Notes: generated from the sequence alone by a model not told the origin. DNA of 9,704 bases from Porticoccaceae bacterium (GCA_002591625.1 PCDB01000053.1:30259-39962), one strand, 5' to 3'. Positions 1-7,104 are shown, counted from the stretch's first letter. Numbers and translations: made by a program.

Positions 1-149
1 GCCCCTGCTGCCTTCGCCTTGGCACTCGGTTTCCACGAGGAAAAAAACGGAATTGAAGCCCCAACTATACCCGCACCGCCAACCAAGCCTGTTGCGCCAG
101 TTAGGAACCGACGGCGGGAATTGTTAACATCATTTTTTTCCAAAAGCAT
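1..149 (-). CDS. petA: Ubiquinol-cytochrome c reductase iron-sulfur (Rieske) subunit, N-terminal part, cut by window edge
   Basis: Only about 49 residues are present; the gene continues past base 1. The Rieske subunit carries the 2Fe-2S cluster of the cytochrome bc1 complex and passes electrons from ubiquinol to cytochrome c1 at the periplasmic face of the inner membrane. What is visible is a twin-arginine export motif (SRRRFLTGA, residues 11-19), a Gly/Ala-rich hydrophobic anchor with GGAGIVGASIPF, then SSWKPSAKAKAAG, the typical family N-terminus. The Cys/His cluster ligands lie outside the window. The ATG at 149-147 has AGGGAG directly abutting it, which is too close to serve it. A TTG two codons later (143-141) sits 6 bases after the same AGGGAG and may be the true start. 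It lies downstream of rpsI in the same direction, an order common in gammaproteobacteria. The 155-bp gap suggests its own promoter, though no good -35/-10 pair stands out. Confidence 0.9.
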   Translation of the reverse strand, partial: MLLEKNDVNNSRRRFLTGATGLVGGAGIVGASIPFFSSWKPSAKAKAAG

Positions 150-163
150 CTCCCTGATAAAAT

Positions 164-180
164 CGTGAACGTTGTTCGCG
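164..180. repeat. Imperfect 17-bp palindrome in the petA leader
   Basis: The sequence CGTGAACGTTGTTCGCG has arms CG-n-GAAC and GTTC-n-CG around a 3-base centre, with one mismatched pair. It lies 15 bases upstream of the petA ATG. It could be a protein-binding site or a small mRNA hairpin near the ribosome binding site. It resembles the GAAC/GTTC arms of some LexA boxes, but the spacer is 3 rather than 4 bases, so I do not call it one. Chance occurrence is possible. Confidence 0.3.
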
Positions 181-304
181 CAAGAAACTGTCATGAGACT
201 CAGAATACTATACTTTGCAACCGTTTAAGGGATTGCACTAATAAGGCCCACCACTTTAATTATTAACAAATGTTTTTACTAAAAAGACAAACACAAATCT
301 GATG

Positions 305-697
305 TTAGCGTTTTGAATACTGCGGCCGTTTCCGGGCTTTGTGGAGCCCTACCTTTTTCCGCTCTACTTGCCGAGCATCTCTTGTTAAGAACCCAGCTTT
401 TCTGAGGGGAGGACGTAAATTTTCATCGTACTTCACCAGAGCACGCGCTATTCCATGACGAATTGCTCCAGCTTGCCCGAAGCTACCTCCCCCGTTTACT
501 GTGACGCAAAGGTCAAACTTGTCTATCATGTCAACTACCTCAAAGGGTTGTTTGACAATCATTCTAGCTACCTCTCTGCCAAAGTAATCATCCATTGATC
601 GCTCATTTATTTTTATCTTTCCATCGCCAGAGCTCATAAACACGCGTGCCGCAGATGTTTTGCGCCGTCCAGTTCCGTAATAATGTGAATCCGCCAT
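305..697 (-). CDS. rpsI: 30S ribosomal protein S9 (uS9)
   Basis: uS9 binds the head of the 30S subunit, and its basic C-terminal tail reaches the P-site tRNA. The 130-residue product has the family's usual length. It starts [20 protein letters not shown], carries the Gly-rich segment [20 protein letters not shown] (residues 68-87) that characterises S9, and ends in a Lys/Arg-rich tail with the terminal SKR typical of bacterial S9. The ATG at 697-695 has a purine-rich AGCGGA upstream. It begins 11 bases after the rplM stop codon, so the two are surely translated from one mRNA. No GC-rich hairpin with a T-run follows the stop; the downstream 60 bases are AT-rich, with only a weak A/T inverted repeat. 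Nothing unusual is seen. Confidence 0.97.
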   Translation of the reverse strand: MADSHYYGTGRRKTSAARVFMSSGDGKIKINERSMDDYFGREVARMIVKQPFEVVDMIDKFDLCVTVNGGGSFGQAGAIRHGIARALVKYDENLRPPLRKAGFLTRDARQVERKKVGLHKARKRPQYSKR

Positions 698-708
698 AGT
701 TTATTCCG

Positions 709-1137
709 CTAAATCTCCAAAGACTCTGGTTTCTGGGCCGTATGGGGATGATTTGCGCCTGCATATACCTTTAACTTACGAAACATTTCCCTACCTAGGG
801 GCCCTCGAGGCAACATACCCTTCACGGCCGACTGAATAACTTTCTCAGGGGCTTTCCTAATAAAATCCCCAAGACTGGTCCCTTTGATTCCTCCCGGATA
901 GCCTGAATGACTGTAGTAAATTTTGTCTTTACCTTTGTTACCTGTATAAGCAACTTTCTCTGCATTGACCACCACAACATAGTCACCGGTATCAACATGC
1001 GGGGTGAACTCCGGTTTATGCTTGCCCCGCAGACGGGACGCTATCGATGCGGCCAGCCGACCCAGTATCTTATCTTCAGCGTCTACTACGAACCAACCTC
1101 GCTGGACCGACTCAGACTTTGCACTATACGTTTTCAT
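709..1137 (-). CDS. rplM: 50S ribosomal protein L13 (uL13)
   Basis: uL13 is an early-assembling protein of the 50S subunit. The product from the ATG at 1137-1135 is 142 residues, the same length as in E. coli. A TTG one codon upstream also reads in frame, but the ATG fits the conserved start MKTYSAK. Recognisable blocks are [15 protein letters not shown] (15-29), [20 protein letters not shown] (38-57) and the C-terminal [20 protein letters not shown] (105-124), with [13 protein letters not shown] near the end. It is first in the rplM-rpsI operon. In E. coli this operon is reported to be repressed by L13 itself through the rplM leader; the 116-base region between zapE and rplM (1138-1253) could play that part here, but I see no clear matching structure. 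A TATATC element within it is a weak -10 candidate. The Shine-Dalgarno is poor. Confidence 0.97.
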   Translation of the reverse strand: MKTYSAKSESVQRGWFVVDAEDKILGRLAASIASRLRGKHKPEFTPHVDTGDYVVVVNAEKVAYTGNKGKDKIYYSHSGYPGGIKGTSLGDFIRKAPEKVIQSAVKGMLPRGPLGREMFRKLKVYAGANHPHTAQKPESLEI

Positions 1138-1253
1138 CAATTTCGACCGTAATCACTGGCAGTTTTAAAGGGGCGAAGTCTAATGATATACAGCAATTTT
1201 TACAAGTGTTATTGGTGTTAATATCCAGCTTTGACCTCTTTAAATGATATTGG

Positions 1254-2363
1254 CTAGGGTTTATGGGGTCTAGCCAAAAATTCGTTACTCTGCATTTCTA
1301 TCAAACGACTAATAGTTCTCTGGAATTCAACCTCTAATCTACTGCCGGAGTAAAGTTTCTCTATCGAGGTTTCAGCCGAGAGGACCAGTTTAACATTCCG
1401 ATCATAAAACTCATCCACTAGGTGGATAAATCGCCGAGCAGCATTGTCATTTTGCGCTCCCAAGATAGGTATCGAAGAAATAAACACCGATTTAAATTCC
1501 TTAGCGATCTGGATGTAATCATTTTGGCTTCTGGGGCCTTCGCATATGTCGCAAAATTTAAACCAGACAATATCGCCTGCGATTTTCAGAACCCTTATTT
1601 CTCTTTGTTCCACTTGCAGTTCAATCATTTTCTTGACAACAGCGTTCGGGTTCGAAAGTTTCGAAAAAGTCGCCTCAATAGACGCCTCAGCGATATCGTT
1701 TAAAGGGAAATAATACAACTCCGTTCGCTGCAGAGTCCTAAGCCTGTAATCCACACCTCCATCCAAATTAAATACATCACAATTTCGCTTGATTTGTTCA
1801 ATTGCACCAAGAAATTGCTGTCTCTGCAATCCATTATGATATAGGTGATCGGGAGAAATATTTGAAGTTGTTACCAGACATAATCCCTTATCAAACAATG
1901 ACTGCAACAATCCTCTCAGGATCATTGCATCGGCTATGTCATCAACAAAAAATTCGTCAAGGCATAGAACTCTGACTTGATTAGAGAAATTCGTTGCAAC
2001 TATTTCAAGAGGATTCTTTTGACGTTTTAGGCTATCCAGTTCAGTATGCACTAGCCTCATAAAGCGATTGAAATGAAGGCGTTTTTTTTCTTTGAAAGGA
2101 AGGCAATCGAAAAAGCAATCCATAAGATAGGTCTTTCCTCGGCCAACGCCTCCCCATAGATAGATGCCTCGTGCCGCCCCATTCCGTCGCCCCATGAACA
2201 AGCTGCAGATGCCTTCCAAAGGCCATCGAATGAGACTTTTAGAATCGTTTTCCAGATGAGAATAGAGCGTATCGAGTTTGTCAACTGCGGCCGCTTGTCT
2301 GGGATCCGAGTCAAAGTTACTCCGCAATAAATCCCTTCTATACCATTCTTTTGGATTAACCAT
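1254..2363 (-). CDS. zapE: Cell division ATPase ZapE (AFG1-like, YhcM)
   Basis: ZapE is a cytoplasmic P-loop ATPase of the AFG1 family; in E. coli it joins the constricting Z-ring late and destabilises FtsZ polymers in an ATP-dependent way. The 369-residue length is close to the E. coli protein. Visible motifs are Walker A GGVGRGKT (71-78), the following block RLHFNRFMRLVHTEL (95-109), Walker B VLCLDEFFVDD (132-142), a sensor-like TTSNISPDHLYHNGLQR (165-181), DYRLRTL, and the C-terminal FIHLVDEFYDRNVKLVLSAE and FQRTISRLIEMQS segments. All are family hallmarks and look intact. The ATG at 2363 gives an N-terminus (WYRRDLLRSNFDSDPRQAAAVDKL-like) matching the family's start; its Shine-Dalgarno (GAGAAG) touches the ATG, so spacing is poor. 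It faces zapG, as in E. coli, and lies upstream of rplM-rpsI on the same strand with no obvious terminator between. Confidence 0.96.
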   Translation of the reverse strand: MVNPKEWYRRDLLRSNFDSDPRQAAAVDKLDTLYSHLENDSKSLIRWPLEGICSLFMGRRNGAARGIYLWGGVGRGKTYLMDCFFDCLPFKEKKRLHFNRFMRLVHTELDSLKRQKNPLEIVATNFSNQVRVLCLDEFFVDDIADAMILRGLLQSLFDKGLCLVTTSNISPDHLYHNGLQRQQFLGAIEQIKRNCDVFNLDGGVDYRLRTLQRTELYYFPLNDIAEASIEATFSKLSNPNAVVKKMIELQVEQREIRVLKIAGDIVWFKFCDICEGPRSQNDYIQIAKEFKSVFISSIPILGAQNDNAARRFIHLVDEFYDRNVKLVLSAETSIEKLYSGSRLEVEFQRTISRLIEMQSNEFLARPHKP

Positions 2364-2433
2364 CTTCTCGAATGTACCAGAATTATAAAGCAGGACTTTA
2401 CCCCCGCAAACATGCGGTTACAAGGTTTCAGAG

Positions 2434-2516
2434 GCGGAAGCGATCTGAAAACAATCAAGCAAGAATGCAAATCACCATTAACTCACAAAACTGTTGCGTC
2501 TTTTCTCAGCTTCCGC
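2434..2516. promoter_or_regulatory. Divergent zapE/zapG control region with paired inverted GCGGAAGC sites
   Basis: The 187-base space between the zapE and zapG starts must hold both promoters. It contains an exact 8-bp inverted pair: GCGGAAGC at 2434-2441 and its reverse complement GCTTCCGC at 2509-2516, with 67 bases between. Each copy, read in its own direction, is followed within a few bases by a GAAAA run, so the similarity extends slightly beyond the core. A separate short hairpin, CCGCA-AACA-TGCGG, lies at 2404-2417 on the zapE side. These could be regulator sites serving both genes, or chance. I found no convincing -35/-10 pair. Confidence 0.3.
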
Positions 2517-2550
2517 GAAACTAACCACCTGAAGGAATGGAATTACTTTC

Positions 2551-3069
2551 ATGACAGATGTACATTTTACGATTTTAGCTGGTATCGGTTCCTTTGTCTC
2601 GGGAGCGATTCTCGGATATCTTTGGGCATTTCGCAATGCTAAACAGCGCATCCCTTTGCAGAACATTGAAAAGGAACTTGCTAACAACGAAAATAATTTA
2701 AACCTCTTACAACAAGAGGTTAATGAGCATTTCATAAATTTAACTACACACGTGCAGCAAGTAAGTGAAAGCTGCCAAAATCTCCAAGTCTATCTCACAT
2801 CCACTGGAGTTAATTTGGCAGGTCCCGAAGTCAGTCGCCAGATTTTGAAGACAACAAAACTTGGCGATCAGTTGAATGAAGGTGACTTGGGTATGGCATA
2901 CAAGAAAGGGTTGATTGGGGCCCCTAAGGATTACGCCCCAAAAGTCCCTGGGGGGATACTCAGTGAAGGATACGGATTAGATGATTCAGCTGAAAATTCA
3001 TCGATTGTCCAAACGGCTGAAACCCCCGAAGAGAATGAAGCGACCGACCCCACACTGCAAATAACTTAG
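2551..3069 (+). CDS. zapG: Z-ring-associated protein ZapG (YhcB, DUF1043)
   Basis: YhcB/ZapG is a small inner-membrane protein with a cytoplasmic coiled coil, linked in E. coli to coordination of division and envelope growth. The 172-residue product has one N-terminal membrane segment (about 7-27), a polar helical stretch rich in Asn, Gln, Glu and Leu (about 36-82) that should form a coiled coil, and the family's late motif APKDYAPKVPGGIL (124-137), comparable to the PRDYSEGASGLL region of E. coli YhcB. An acidic, Ser/Thr/Glu-rich tail from about 143, probably disordered, makes it about 40 residues longer than the E. coli protein. Its position opposite zapE matches E. coli and supports the call. 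AAGGAA at 2532-2537 is 13 bases from the ATG, a long spacing. Nothing suggests an operon with cysE1, which starts 197 bases later. Confidence 0.88.
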   Translation: MTDVHFTILAGIGSFVSGAILGYLWAFRNAKQRIPLQNIEKELANNENNLNLLQQEVNEHFINLTTHVQQVSESCQNLQVYLTSTGVNLAGPEVSRQILKTTKLGDQLNEGDLGMAYKKGLIGAPKDYAPKVPGGILSEGYGLDDSAENSSIVQTAETPEENEATDPTLQIT

Positions 3070-3266
3070 GATTAGGAACCCCCCGACAAATAGATCAATC
3101 GATGTCATTGATAAGATGGAAGGTTAAGTTTTTAGAGCTAAGGCAAGGGTGGCCTAGTTACGACCATTCTGAGGTAAGCCAATTACTTCCCCAAACACTT
3201 CAGCGTTAAAAGAATGCAAACCCGACACGCTGGCTTTATTAGTAAAGGTGCTTAAAAAAACCCATC

Positions 3267-4076
3267 ATGAGCAAAATTTCATTATCCGAGTCATACGCAA
3301 TATGGGAAGAAATAATTGGTAAGGCCCGACTTGAAGATGGACGTGAACCCCTGTTTAGGGGTTATTTTGAAGCTACTATCTTTGCTTTTGAAAATCTAAG
3401 ACAGGGCTTAAGTGCTAAATTAGCAAAAGAGCTGGCTGGTTCTGGATTAGCGGAATCTGCCCTAAAAAAGATCATTGCTGAAAGCGAACATAATGAAAGC
3501 TTAGTTTCAGATGCCGCCGCCGATATACAAGCAACCCTAGATCGAGATTCTGCATGCAACAGTCCTCTTGAAGTGTTCCTCTTTTACAAAGGGTTTGCAG
3601 CTTTGCAAGCACACAGGCTAGCTAATCATCTGTGGCTAAAGGGTCAGAAATTATTAGCATTGTTAATACAATCGCACGTTTCAAGCTGCTTTGGAATAGA
3701 TATTCATCCTGCAGCGAAGATCGGCAGAGGAATAATGCTAGACCATGCCACTGGCCTGGTGATCGGCGAAACAGCTATCGTCGGTGACGCGGTGTCGATA
3801 ATGCAATCGGTCACTCTTGGCGGCACCGGCAAAGAGAGTGGTGACAGACATCCAAAGATTGGGTATGGAGTGCTAATTGGTCCAGGTGCGAAAATACTTG
3901 GAAACATAAGCGTTGGAACTGGTGCGATGATCGCGGCATCTAGCGTGGTCTTAAAGCCAGTAGGTGATCATACAATAGTGGCTGGAGTGCCCGCAAAAGT
4001 AGTTGGCAATACGCAAACTAAAGAGCCGTCCTTAACAATGGACCACCATTTTCGCTATAATCCCGACCCAGATTAG
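3267..4076 (+). CDS. cysE: Serine O-acetyltransferase, first copy (cysE1)
   Basis: CysE transfers acetyl from acetyl-CoA to L-serine, giving O-acetylserine, the committed step of cysteine synthesis, and is usually inhibited by cysteine. The 269-residue protein has the N-terminal helical SATase domain (about 8-140) and a left-handed beta-helix of hexapeptide repeats (about 143-247). Likely catalytic and substrate residues, by comparison with E. coli, are Asp94 in DRDSA, Asp145 in DIHPAAKIG, Asp159-His160 in MLDHATG, and Arg194-His195 in GDRHPK. The tail keeps the PSLTMDHHF block seen as PSMDMDQHF in E. coli, but ends NPDPD, without the terminal Ile that binds the CysK active site. This is probably the housekeeping copy. 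There is no good Shine-Dalgarno next to the ATG; AAAGGTG at 3244-3250 is 16 bases away. The 3070-3266 gap shows only a weak inverted repeat (ATCAAT/ATTGAT, 3094-3112). The stop lies 12 bases from the epmA stop, tail to tail. Confidence 0.95.
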   Translation: MSKISLSESYAIWEEIIGKARLEDGREPLFRGYFEATIFAFENLRQGLSAKLAKELAGSGLAESALKKIIAESEHNESLVSDAAADIQATLDRDSACNSPLEVFLFYKGFAALQAHRLANHLWLKGQKLLALLIQSHVSSCFGIDIHPAAKIGRGIMLDHATGLVIGETAIVGDAVSIMQSVTLGGTGKESGDRHPKIGYGVLIGPGAKILGNISVGTGAMIAASSVVLKPVGDHTIVAGVPAKVVGNTQTKEPSLTMDHHFRYNPDPD

Positions 4077-4088
4077 CTAATGCATCTT

Positions 4089-5048
4089 TCAGCAACGCGC
4101 CCAACTAAACGGCATAGTTTCATCTATGCCAGACGCTCCTAAAAGTTGTATTAACAAACGATCCACCCCGAGTGCTACCCCGGCGCAATCAGGCAATCCA
4201 GATTTCACCGCATCCAATAGGAGCATATCGTCTTCTGGAACCATCTTTCCCATGGCACGCCTCTCGCAACGATCTTCATTGAAGCGAATCTGATGCTCAG
4301 AAAAATTATTAAGCTCGAAATAACCGTTAGCCAGTTCCGAATTATTTAGAAATACTTCAAACCGGCGACTTACTTGTTGGCCATTCAGGTCATGATGTAA
4401 CTGTGCTAAAGCTTTTTGACAAACAGGGTAATCGAACAAAATCACCAGGCCTTTAGGCATGTTTGGCCGCACGAACGTCTCAAAAAGCATATCGAGATAA
4501 CCCGAACGAGAATCTCTTGGCCAACCCTCAAAGCTTGTCTCCTCAGCTCGCTTTCTCAGTACAGACAGTTTAACGTTATGCGGATTAATGCCGAGAACCT
4601 CCTCAAATAACTCTCCATAGCTGATTTTTAAAATTTTAGTTGATGGCAAAAAAACCGACACCAAATCAACTACCTCCTCCATCAGTTGATGTTCATTCCA
4701 GTCGATACGGTACCATTCTAACATCATGAATTCAGGATTATGAGCAGCCCCCTCTTCTTCGGCACGGAATGCCTTCCCTAGACAAAAAATATCACCGCTA
4801 CCAGACGCCAAAAGCCGTTTCATGAAATATTCAGGTGAAGTCTGAAGAAAACCTTCGAAGTATTCGGAATTTACTTTAAAACTAGATAAATGCGGATCTG
4901 TGACCGAAGTCCTCCCTATCAAAGGTACATCAATCTCTAGGACACCTCGACCGCTCAAAAACCTTCTTAATTCCCCCATCACAGAGCTCCGATACCTCAA
5001 AGTTGTCAGGTCAATCCCAGATCTCCATCTTTCAGAATTAGCGGTCAT
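4089..5048 (-). CDS. epmA: EF-P--(R)-beta-lysine ligase EpmA (PoxA/GenX/YjeA)
   Basis: EpmA is a truncated class II lysyl-tRNA synthetase paralogue that joins (R)-beta-lysine to a conserved lysine of EF-P instead of charging tRNA. The 319-residue protein lacks the anticodon-binding domain, as expected (E. coli 325 residues). Class II motifs are visible: motif 1 region VLEIDVPLI with TSVTDPHL (36-55), motif 2 FRAEEEGAAHNPEFMMLEWY (94-113) and motif 3 GVALGVDRLLIQLLG (290-304), plus SPEYFMKRLLASG (71-83) and SELANGYFEL (237-246). Ala292 in motif 3 is the position that is Gly in true LysRS and is tied to beta-lysine preference in E. coli EpmA (Ala298 there). It lies 61 bases downstream of efp on the same strand, so enzyme and substrate are probably co-transcribed. 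The gap shows no hairpin terminator, only an 8-bp palindrome TCAGCTGA at 5084-5091. The Shine-Dalgarno is weak. Confidence 0.95.
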   Translation of the reverse strand: MTANSERWRSGIDLTTLRYRSSVMGELRRFLSGRGVLEIDVPLIGRTSVTDPHLSSFKVNSEYFEGFLQTSPEYFMKRLLASGSGDIFCLGKAFRAEEEGAAHNPEFMMLEWYRIDWNEHQLMEEVVDLVSVFLPSTKILKISYGELFEEVLGINPHNVKLSVLRKRAEETSFEGWPRDSRSGYLDMLFETFVRPNMPKGLVILFDYPVCQKALAQLHHDLNGQQVSRRFEVFLNNSELANGYFELNNFSEHQIRFNEDRCERRAMGKMVPEDDMLLLDAVKSGLPDCAGVALGVDRLLIQLLGASGIDETMPFSWARC

Positions 5049-5109
5049 GCTCAGTCTTCGATTTGGTAAAAGCGTTAAAAAGGTCAGCTGAGGTTATATG
5101 GTCTCATTT

Positions 5110-5673
5110 TTAAGCGCGGCCAAGGTAATCACCTGTTCGAGTATCAACTTTCACAAACTCTCCCGATTCAACGAATAAAGGTACTTTGATCATGGCTCCA
5201 GTACTAAGTTTTGCCGGTTTAGTGCCACCACTAGCAGTGTCTCCGCGCAATCCTGGATCCGTCTCCACAATCTCCAGTTCAACATGATTGGGCGGTGTTA
5301 CCGAAAGCGGAGAACCATTGTATAGGGTAACAGTGCATAAATCCTGCTCTCTCAACCATTTGTTTGCTTCACCAATGGCATATCTATCCGCTTGATACTG
5401 TTCAAAGTTTACCGCTTCCATAAAGTGCCAAAAATCTCCGTCGTTATACAGGTACTGCATCTCAATATCTAAAACATCGGCTGCTTCTAGAGTTTCGCCT
5501 GACTTTAAGGTTTTTTCTAACACCCGTCCTGTTCTTAAATTACGGAACTTGACTCTGTTAAAAGCTTGTCCTTTGCCTGGTTTTACGAACTCATTATCCA
5601 AGATTGTGCAAGGATCCTTCTCAACCATTACTTTAAGTCCTGGCCTGAAATCATTAGTAGAATAATTGGCCAT
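5110..5673 (-). CDS. efp: Translation elongation factor P
   Basis: EF-P enters the ribosomal E site and promotes peptide bond formation when ribosomes stall at consecutive prolines. The 187-residue product is the usual length (E. coli 188). It shows the N-terminal KOW-like domain (about 1-63), the modification loop [11 protein letters not shown] with Lys34 as expected for a beta-lysylated EF-P, the central OB domain with [12 protein letters not shown] (74-85), and the C-terminal OB domain with the signature [20 protein letters not shown] (131-150). Lys34 together with epmA next door predicts lysyl-type modification; the third partner EpmB, often beside efp, is not in this window. The ATG at 5673-5671 has a good Shine-Dalgarno, AGAGGAG (5690-5684), 10 bases upstream. 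The 111-base gap to serB leaves room for its own promoter; TATCAT is a weak -10 candidate there. Confidence 0.97.
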   Translation of the reverse strand: MANYSTNDFRPGLKVMVEKDPCTILDNEFVKPGKGQAFNRVKFRNLRTGRVLEKTLKSGETLEAADVLDIEMQYLYNDGDFWHFMEAVNFEQYQADRYAIGEANKWLREQDLCTVTLYNGSPLSVTPPNHVELEIVETDPGLRGDTASGGTKPAKLSTGAMIKVPLFVESGEFVKVDTRTGDYLGRA

Positions 5674-5723
5674 CTTGTTCCAACTCCTCTTGTTACAATT
5701 GAACTAATGATAACCTAATTCAT

Positions 5724-5741
5724 GCACTAATTAAGTAGTGC
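5724..5741. repeat. 18-bp near-perfect palindrome upstream of efp
   Basis: GCACTAATTAAGTAGTGC has perfect 6-bp arms (GCACTA/TAGTGC) and a nearly symmetric centre with only one mismatched pair. It lies between serB and efp, about 50 bases before the efp start and just upstream of the weak -10 candidate TATCAT, where an operator could sit. Neither side is followed by a T-run, so it does not look like an intrinsic terminator for serB. A transcription factor site is the best reading, but no known regulator motif is recognised. Confidence 0.35.
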
Positions 5742-5784
5742 GAGACTTTTGCGCCTCTCCTCAGAAAAACAGTAGCCAGCGCTA

Positions 5785-7011
5785 TCATGCTGAACCCAAA
5801 GCTTGAAGATCGCGATCGCTGTAACCCATAAGGTAAAGGATGCCATCGAGACCTGAGTGCGATATTGCATATTGCGCAGACACTCTTACGAGTGGTTTAG
5901 CTTTGAACGCCACGCCCATTCCTGCGGCCTGCAACATAGGCAAGTCATTTGCGCCATCACCAACGGCAATGACCTGCTCCAAATGGAGACCTTCTTTAAT
6001 AGCCAATTCGCGTAATAACTCAGCCTTGCGGTTTCCATCTATTATTTCGCCTTTCAGGCCGCCTGACAAATATCCATCAACGATATCTAGTTCATTTGCG
6101 AATACATAGTCAACATCCAAAATGGACTGAAGGCGAGATGCAAAAAATAAAAACCCACCAGAAACAATGGCAGTTTTGAATCCAAGTTGTCTAAGCCGTT
6201 TGAGTAAATACTCAGCCCCCTCATTGAGTCTAAGCCTTTGAGCCACATCTAGCAATATATCTTCTTTAAGACCGCTTAAGAGCTGCACTCTCATTCGCAA
6301 GCTCTTTTCAAAATCCAACTCACCCCTCATTGCGGAGGCAGTTATGGCTGAAACTTGTTCCCCAATTCCAGCCTCAACCGCCAATTCATCAATGACTTCA
6401 GAATCTATCAGGGTGGAGTCCATATCAAAAACTATCAATCTCCGGCTTCGCCTGTAGATAGAATCTTTTTGAAAAGCGATATCGATATCATGGCTTGCAC
6501 CAAGTTCCAGCAAAGAACGTCGAAAAACATCAACATACCTAGTCTCCCCTCGAACCGAAAATTCTACACAAACTCGCCCTGCGCAATCTATATTGTGACA
6601 TGCAGTTCGTCCAGATAGCCGCGTTATTTTGTCAATATTCAGTCCAAACTCAGAGATTTTTTCTGTTACAACTTCTAGATAATGGGAATCGATTTTTGAC
6701 GCGAGAAGACTAATAATATGTCTCTGCTTTCCCTGTTGATCAACCCAATCTTGATAATTGTCTGGAGAGATAGGGAGACATTTCACCCGCATGCCGAGCT
6801 TTTTTGTCTTGAATGAGATTGATTCAATTACTGAGGATGAGGAAAAGTTATCGGGGATTGCTGCCAAGATCCCGAGATTTAGCTGATCATGAATGACAGC
6901 CTGACCAATATCAAGCACGGTAGCATCGAAAAGCGATAATGTCTGCGTAATTTCTCTCGTAACGCCAACTTGATCTGTGCCAAAAATATTGATTAGCAGA
7001 ATATTTTTCAA
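5785..7011 (-). CDS. serB: Phosphoserine phosphatase SerB with N-terminal ACT-type region, TTG start
   Basis: SerB removes phosphate from O-phospho-L-serine, the last step of serine synthesis. The C-terminal HAD domain (about 190-398) has all expected motifs: motif I DMDSTLIDSE (196-205) with nucleophile Asp196 and acid/base Asp198, motif II Ser284 in VSGGF, Lys329, and motif III GDGANDL (351-357) with Asp352 and Asp356. The first 180 residues look like two ACT-type domains, the first starting ILLINIFGTDQVGVTREITQ. At 408 residues it resembles the long Pseudomonas-type SerB rather than the 322-residue E. coli enzyme. There is no ATG: an in-frame TAG lies six codons upstream, and the only sensible start before the ACT domain is TTG at 7011-7009, preceded by AGAGGG. 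It supplies serine, the CysE substrate, and may be co-transcribed with efp and epmA. Confidence 0.95.
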   Translation of the reverse strand: MKNILLINIFGTDQVGVTREITQTLSLFDATVLDIGQAVIHDQLNLGILAAIPDNFSSSSVIESISFKTKKLGMRVKCLPISPDNYQDWVDQQGKQRHIISLLASKIDSHYLEVVTEKISEFGLNIDKITRLSGRTACHNIDCAGRVCVEFSVRGETRYVDVFRRSLLELGASHDIDIAFQKDSIYRRSRRLIVFDMDSTLIDSEVIDELAVEAGIGEQVSAITASAMRGELDFEKSLRMRVQLLSGLKEDILLDVAQRLRLNEGAEYLLKRLRQLGFKTAIVSGGFLFFASRLQSILDVDYVFANELDIVDGYLSGGLKGEIIDGNRKAELLRELAIKEGLHLEQVIAVGDGANDLPMLQAAGMGVAFKAKPLVRVSAQYAISHSGLDGILYLMGYSDRDLQALGSA

Positions 7012-7022
7012 TGCTTGGGTTG

Positions 7023-7028
7023 CCCTCT
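7023..7028 (-). promoter_or_regulatory. Shine-Dalgarno supporting the serB TTG start
   Basis: On the minus strand AGAGGG lies 11 bases before the TTG at 7011-7009. An in-frame TAG overlaps its upstream side, so serB must start between there and the ACT domain, where TTG is the only standard start codon. The spacing is longer than optimal, suggesting modest initiation. Confidence 0.5.
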
Positions 7029-7042
7029 ACTGGCTAACTAAC

Positions 7043-7052
7043 ATTATATAAT
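7043..7052. promoter_or_regulatory. Self-complementary TATAAT box between divergent serB and smp
   Basis: ATTATATAAT is its own reverse complement, so it offers a perfect -10 hexamer TATAAT on both strands inside the 97-base divergent gap. It lies 32 bases from the serB start and 57 from the smp start, sensible for either gene. No good -35 box lies 17 bases away on either strand. If both genes use it, the two promoters would be mutually exclusive at any moment. Confidence 0.4.
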
Positions 7053-7059
7053 AACTAGC

Positions 7060-7076
7060 AGAATAGGATAGAATAG
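7060..7076 (+). repeat. Two direct AGAATAG repeats, 10-bp period
   Basis: AGAATAG occurs at 7060-7066 and again at 7070-7076, separated by GAT, so the copies fall on the same face of the helix. They lie between the TATAAT palindrome and the smp start. They could be a tandem regulator site; the second copy also contains TAGAAT, a possible -10 for smp. A chance repeat in AT-rich DNA is also possible. Confidence 0.25.
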
Positions 7077-7098
7077 ATCGCAATATCATATGCCCAAT

Positions 7099-7104
7099 GG
7101 GTGA
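7099..7104 (+). promoter_or_regulatory. Shine-Dalgarno deciding the smp start
   Basis: GGGTGA is complementary to the 3' end of 16S rRNA through GGTGA and sits 4 bases before the ATG at 7109, the expected register. The alternative ATG at 7097 overlaps this site and has no ribosome binding site of its own, so 7109 is preferred. Confidence 0.5.

Noticed and set aside
164..180. LexA (SOS) box upstream of petA.
   Set aside because: The spacer between GAAC and GTTC is 3 bases instead of 4, and it does not fit the CTGT-N8-ACAG form used in gammaproteobacteria.
907..1247. Open frames on the plus strand opposite rplM.
   Set aside because: They lie antisense to a clear ribosomal protein gene, show no family resemblance and have no sensible start signals.
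1220..1251. AATATC/GATATT inverted repeat after zapE as a terminator.
   Set aside because: The stem is AT-rich and 6 bp, the loop is 20 bases, and no T-run follows.
3094..3112. ATCAAT/ATTGAT hairpin after zapG as an intrinsic terminator.
   Set aside because: The stem has only two G-C pairs in six and is not followed by a T-run.
5084..5091. TCAGCTGA palindrome between efp and epmA as a terminator.
   Set aside because: It has no loop and is only 8 bp; a T-run follows on the minus strand but the stem could not form a stable hairpin.
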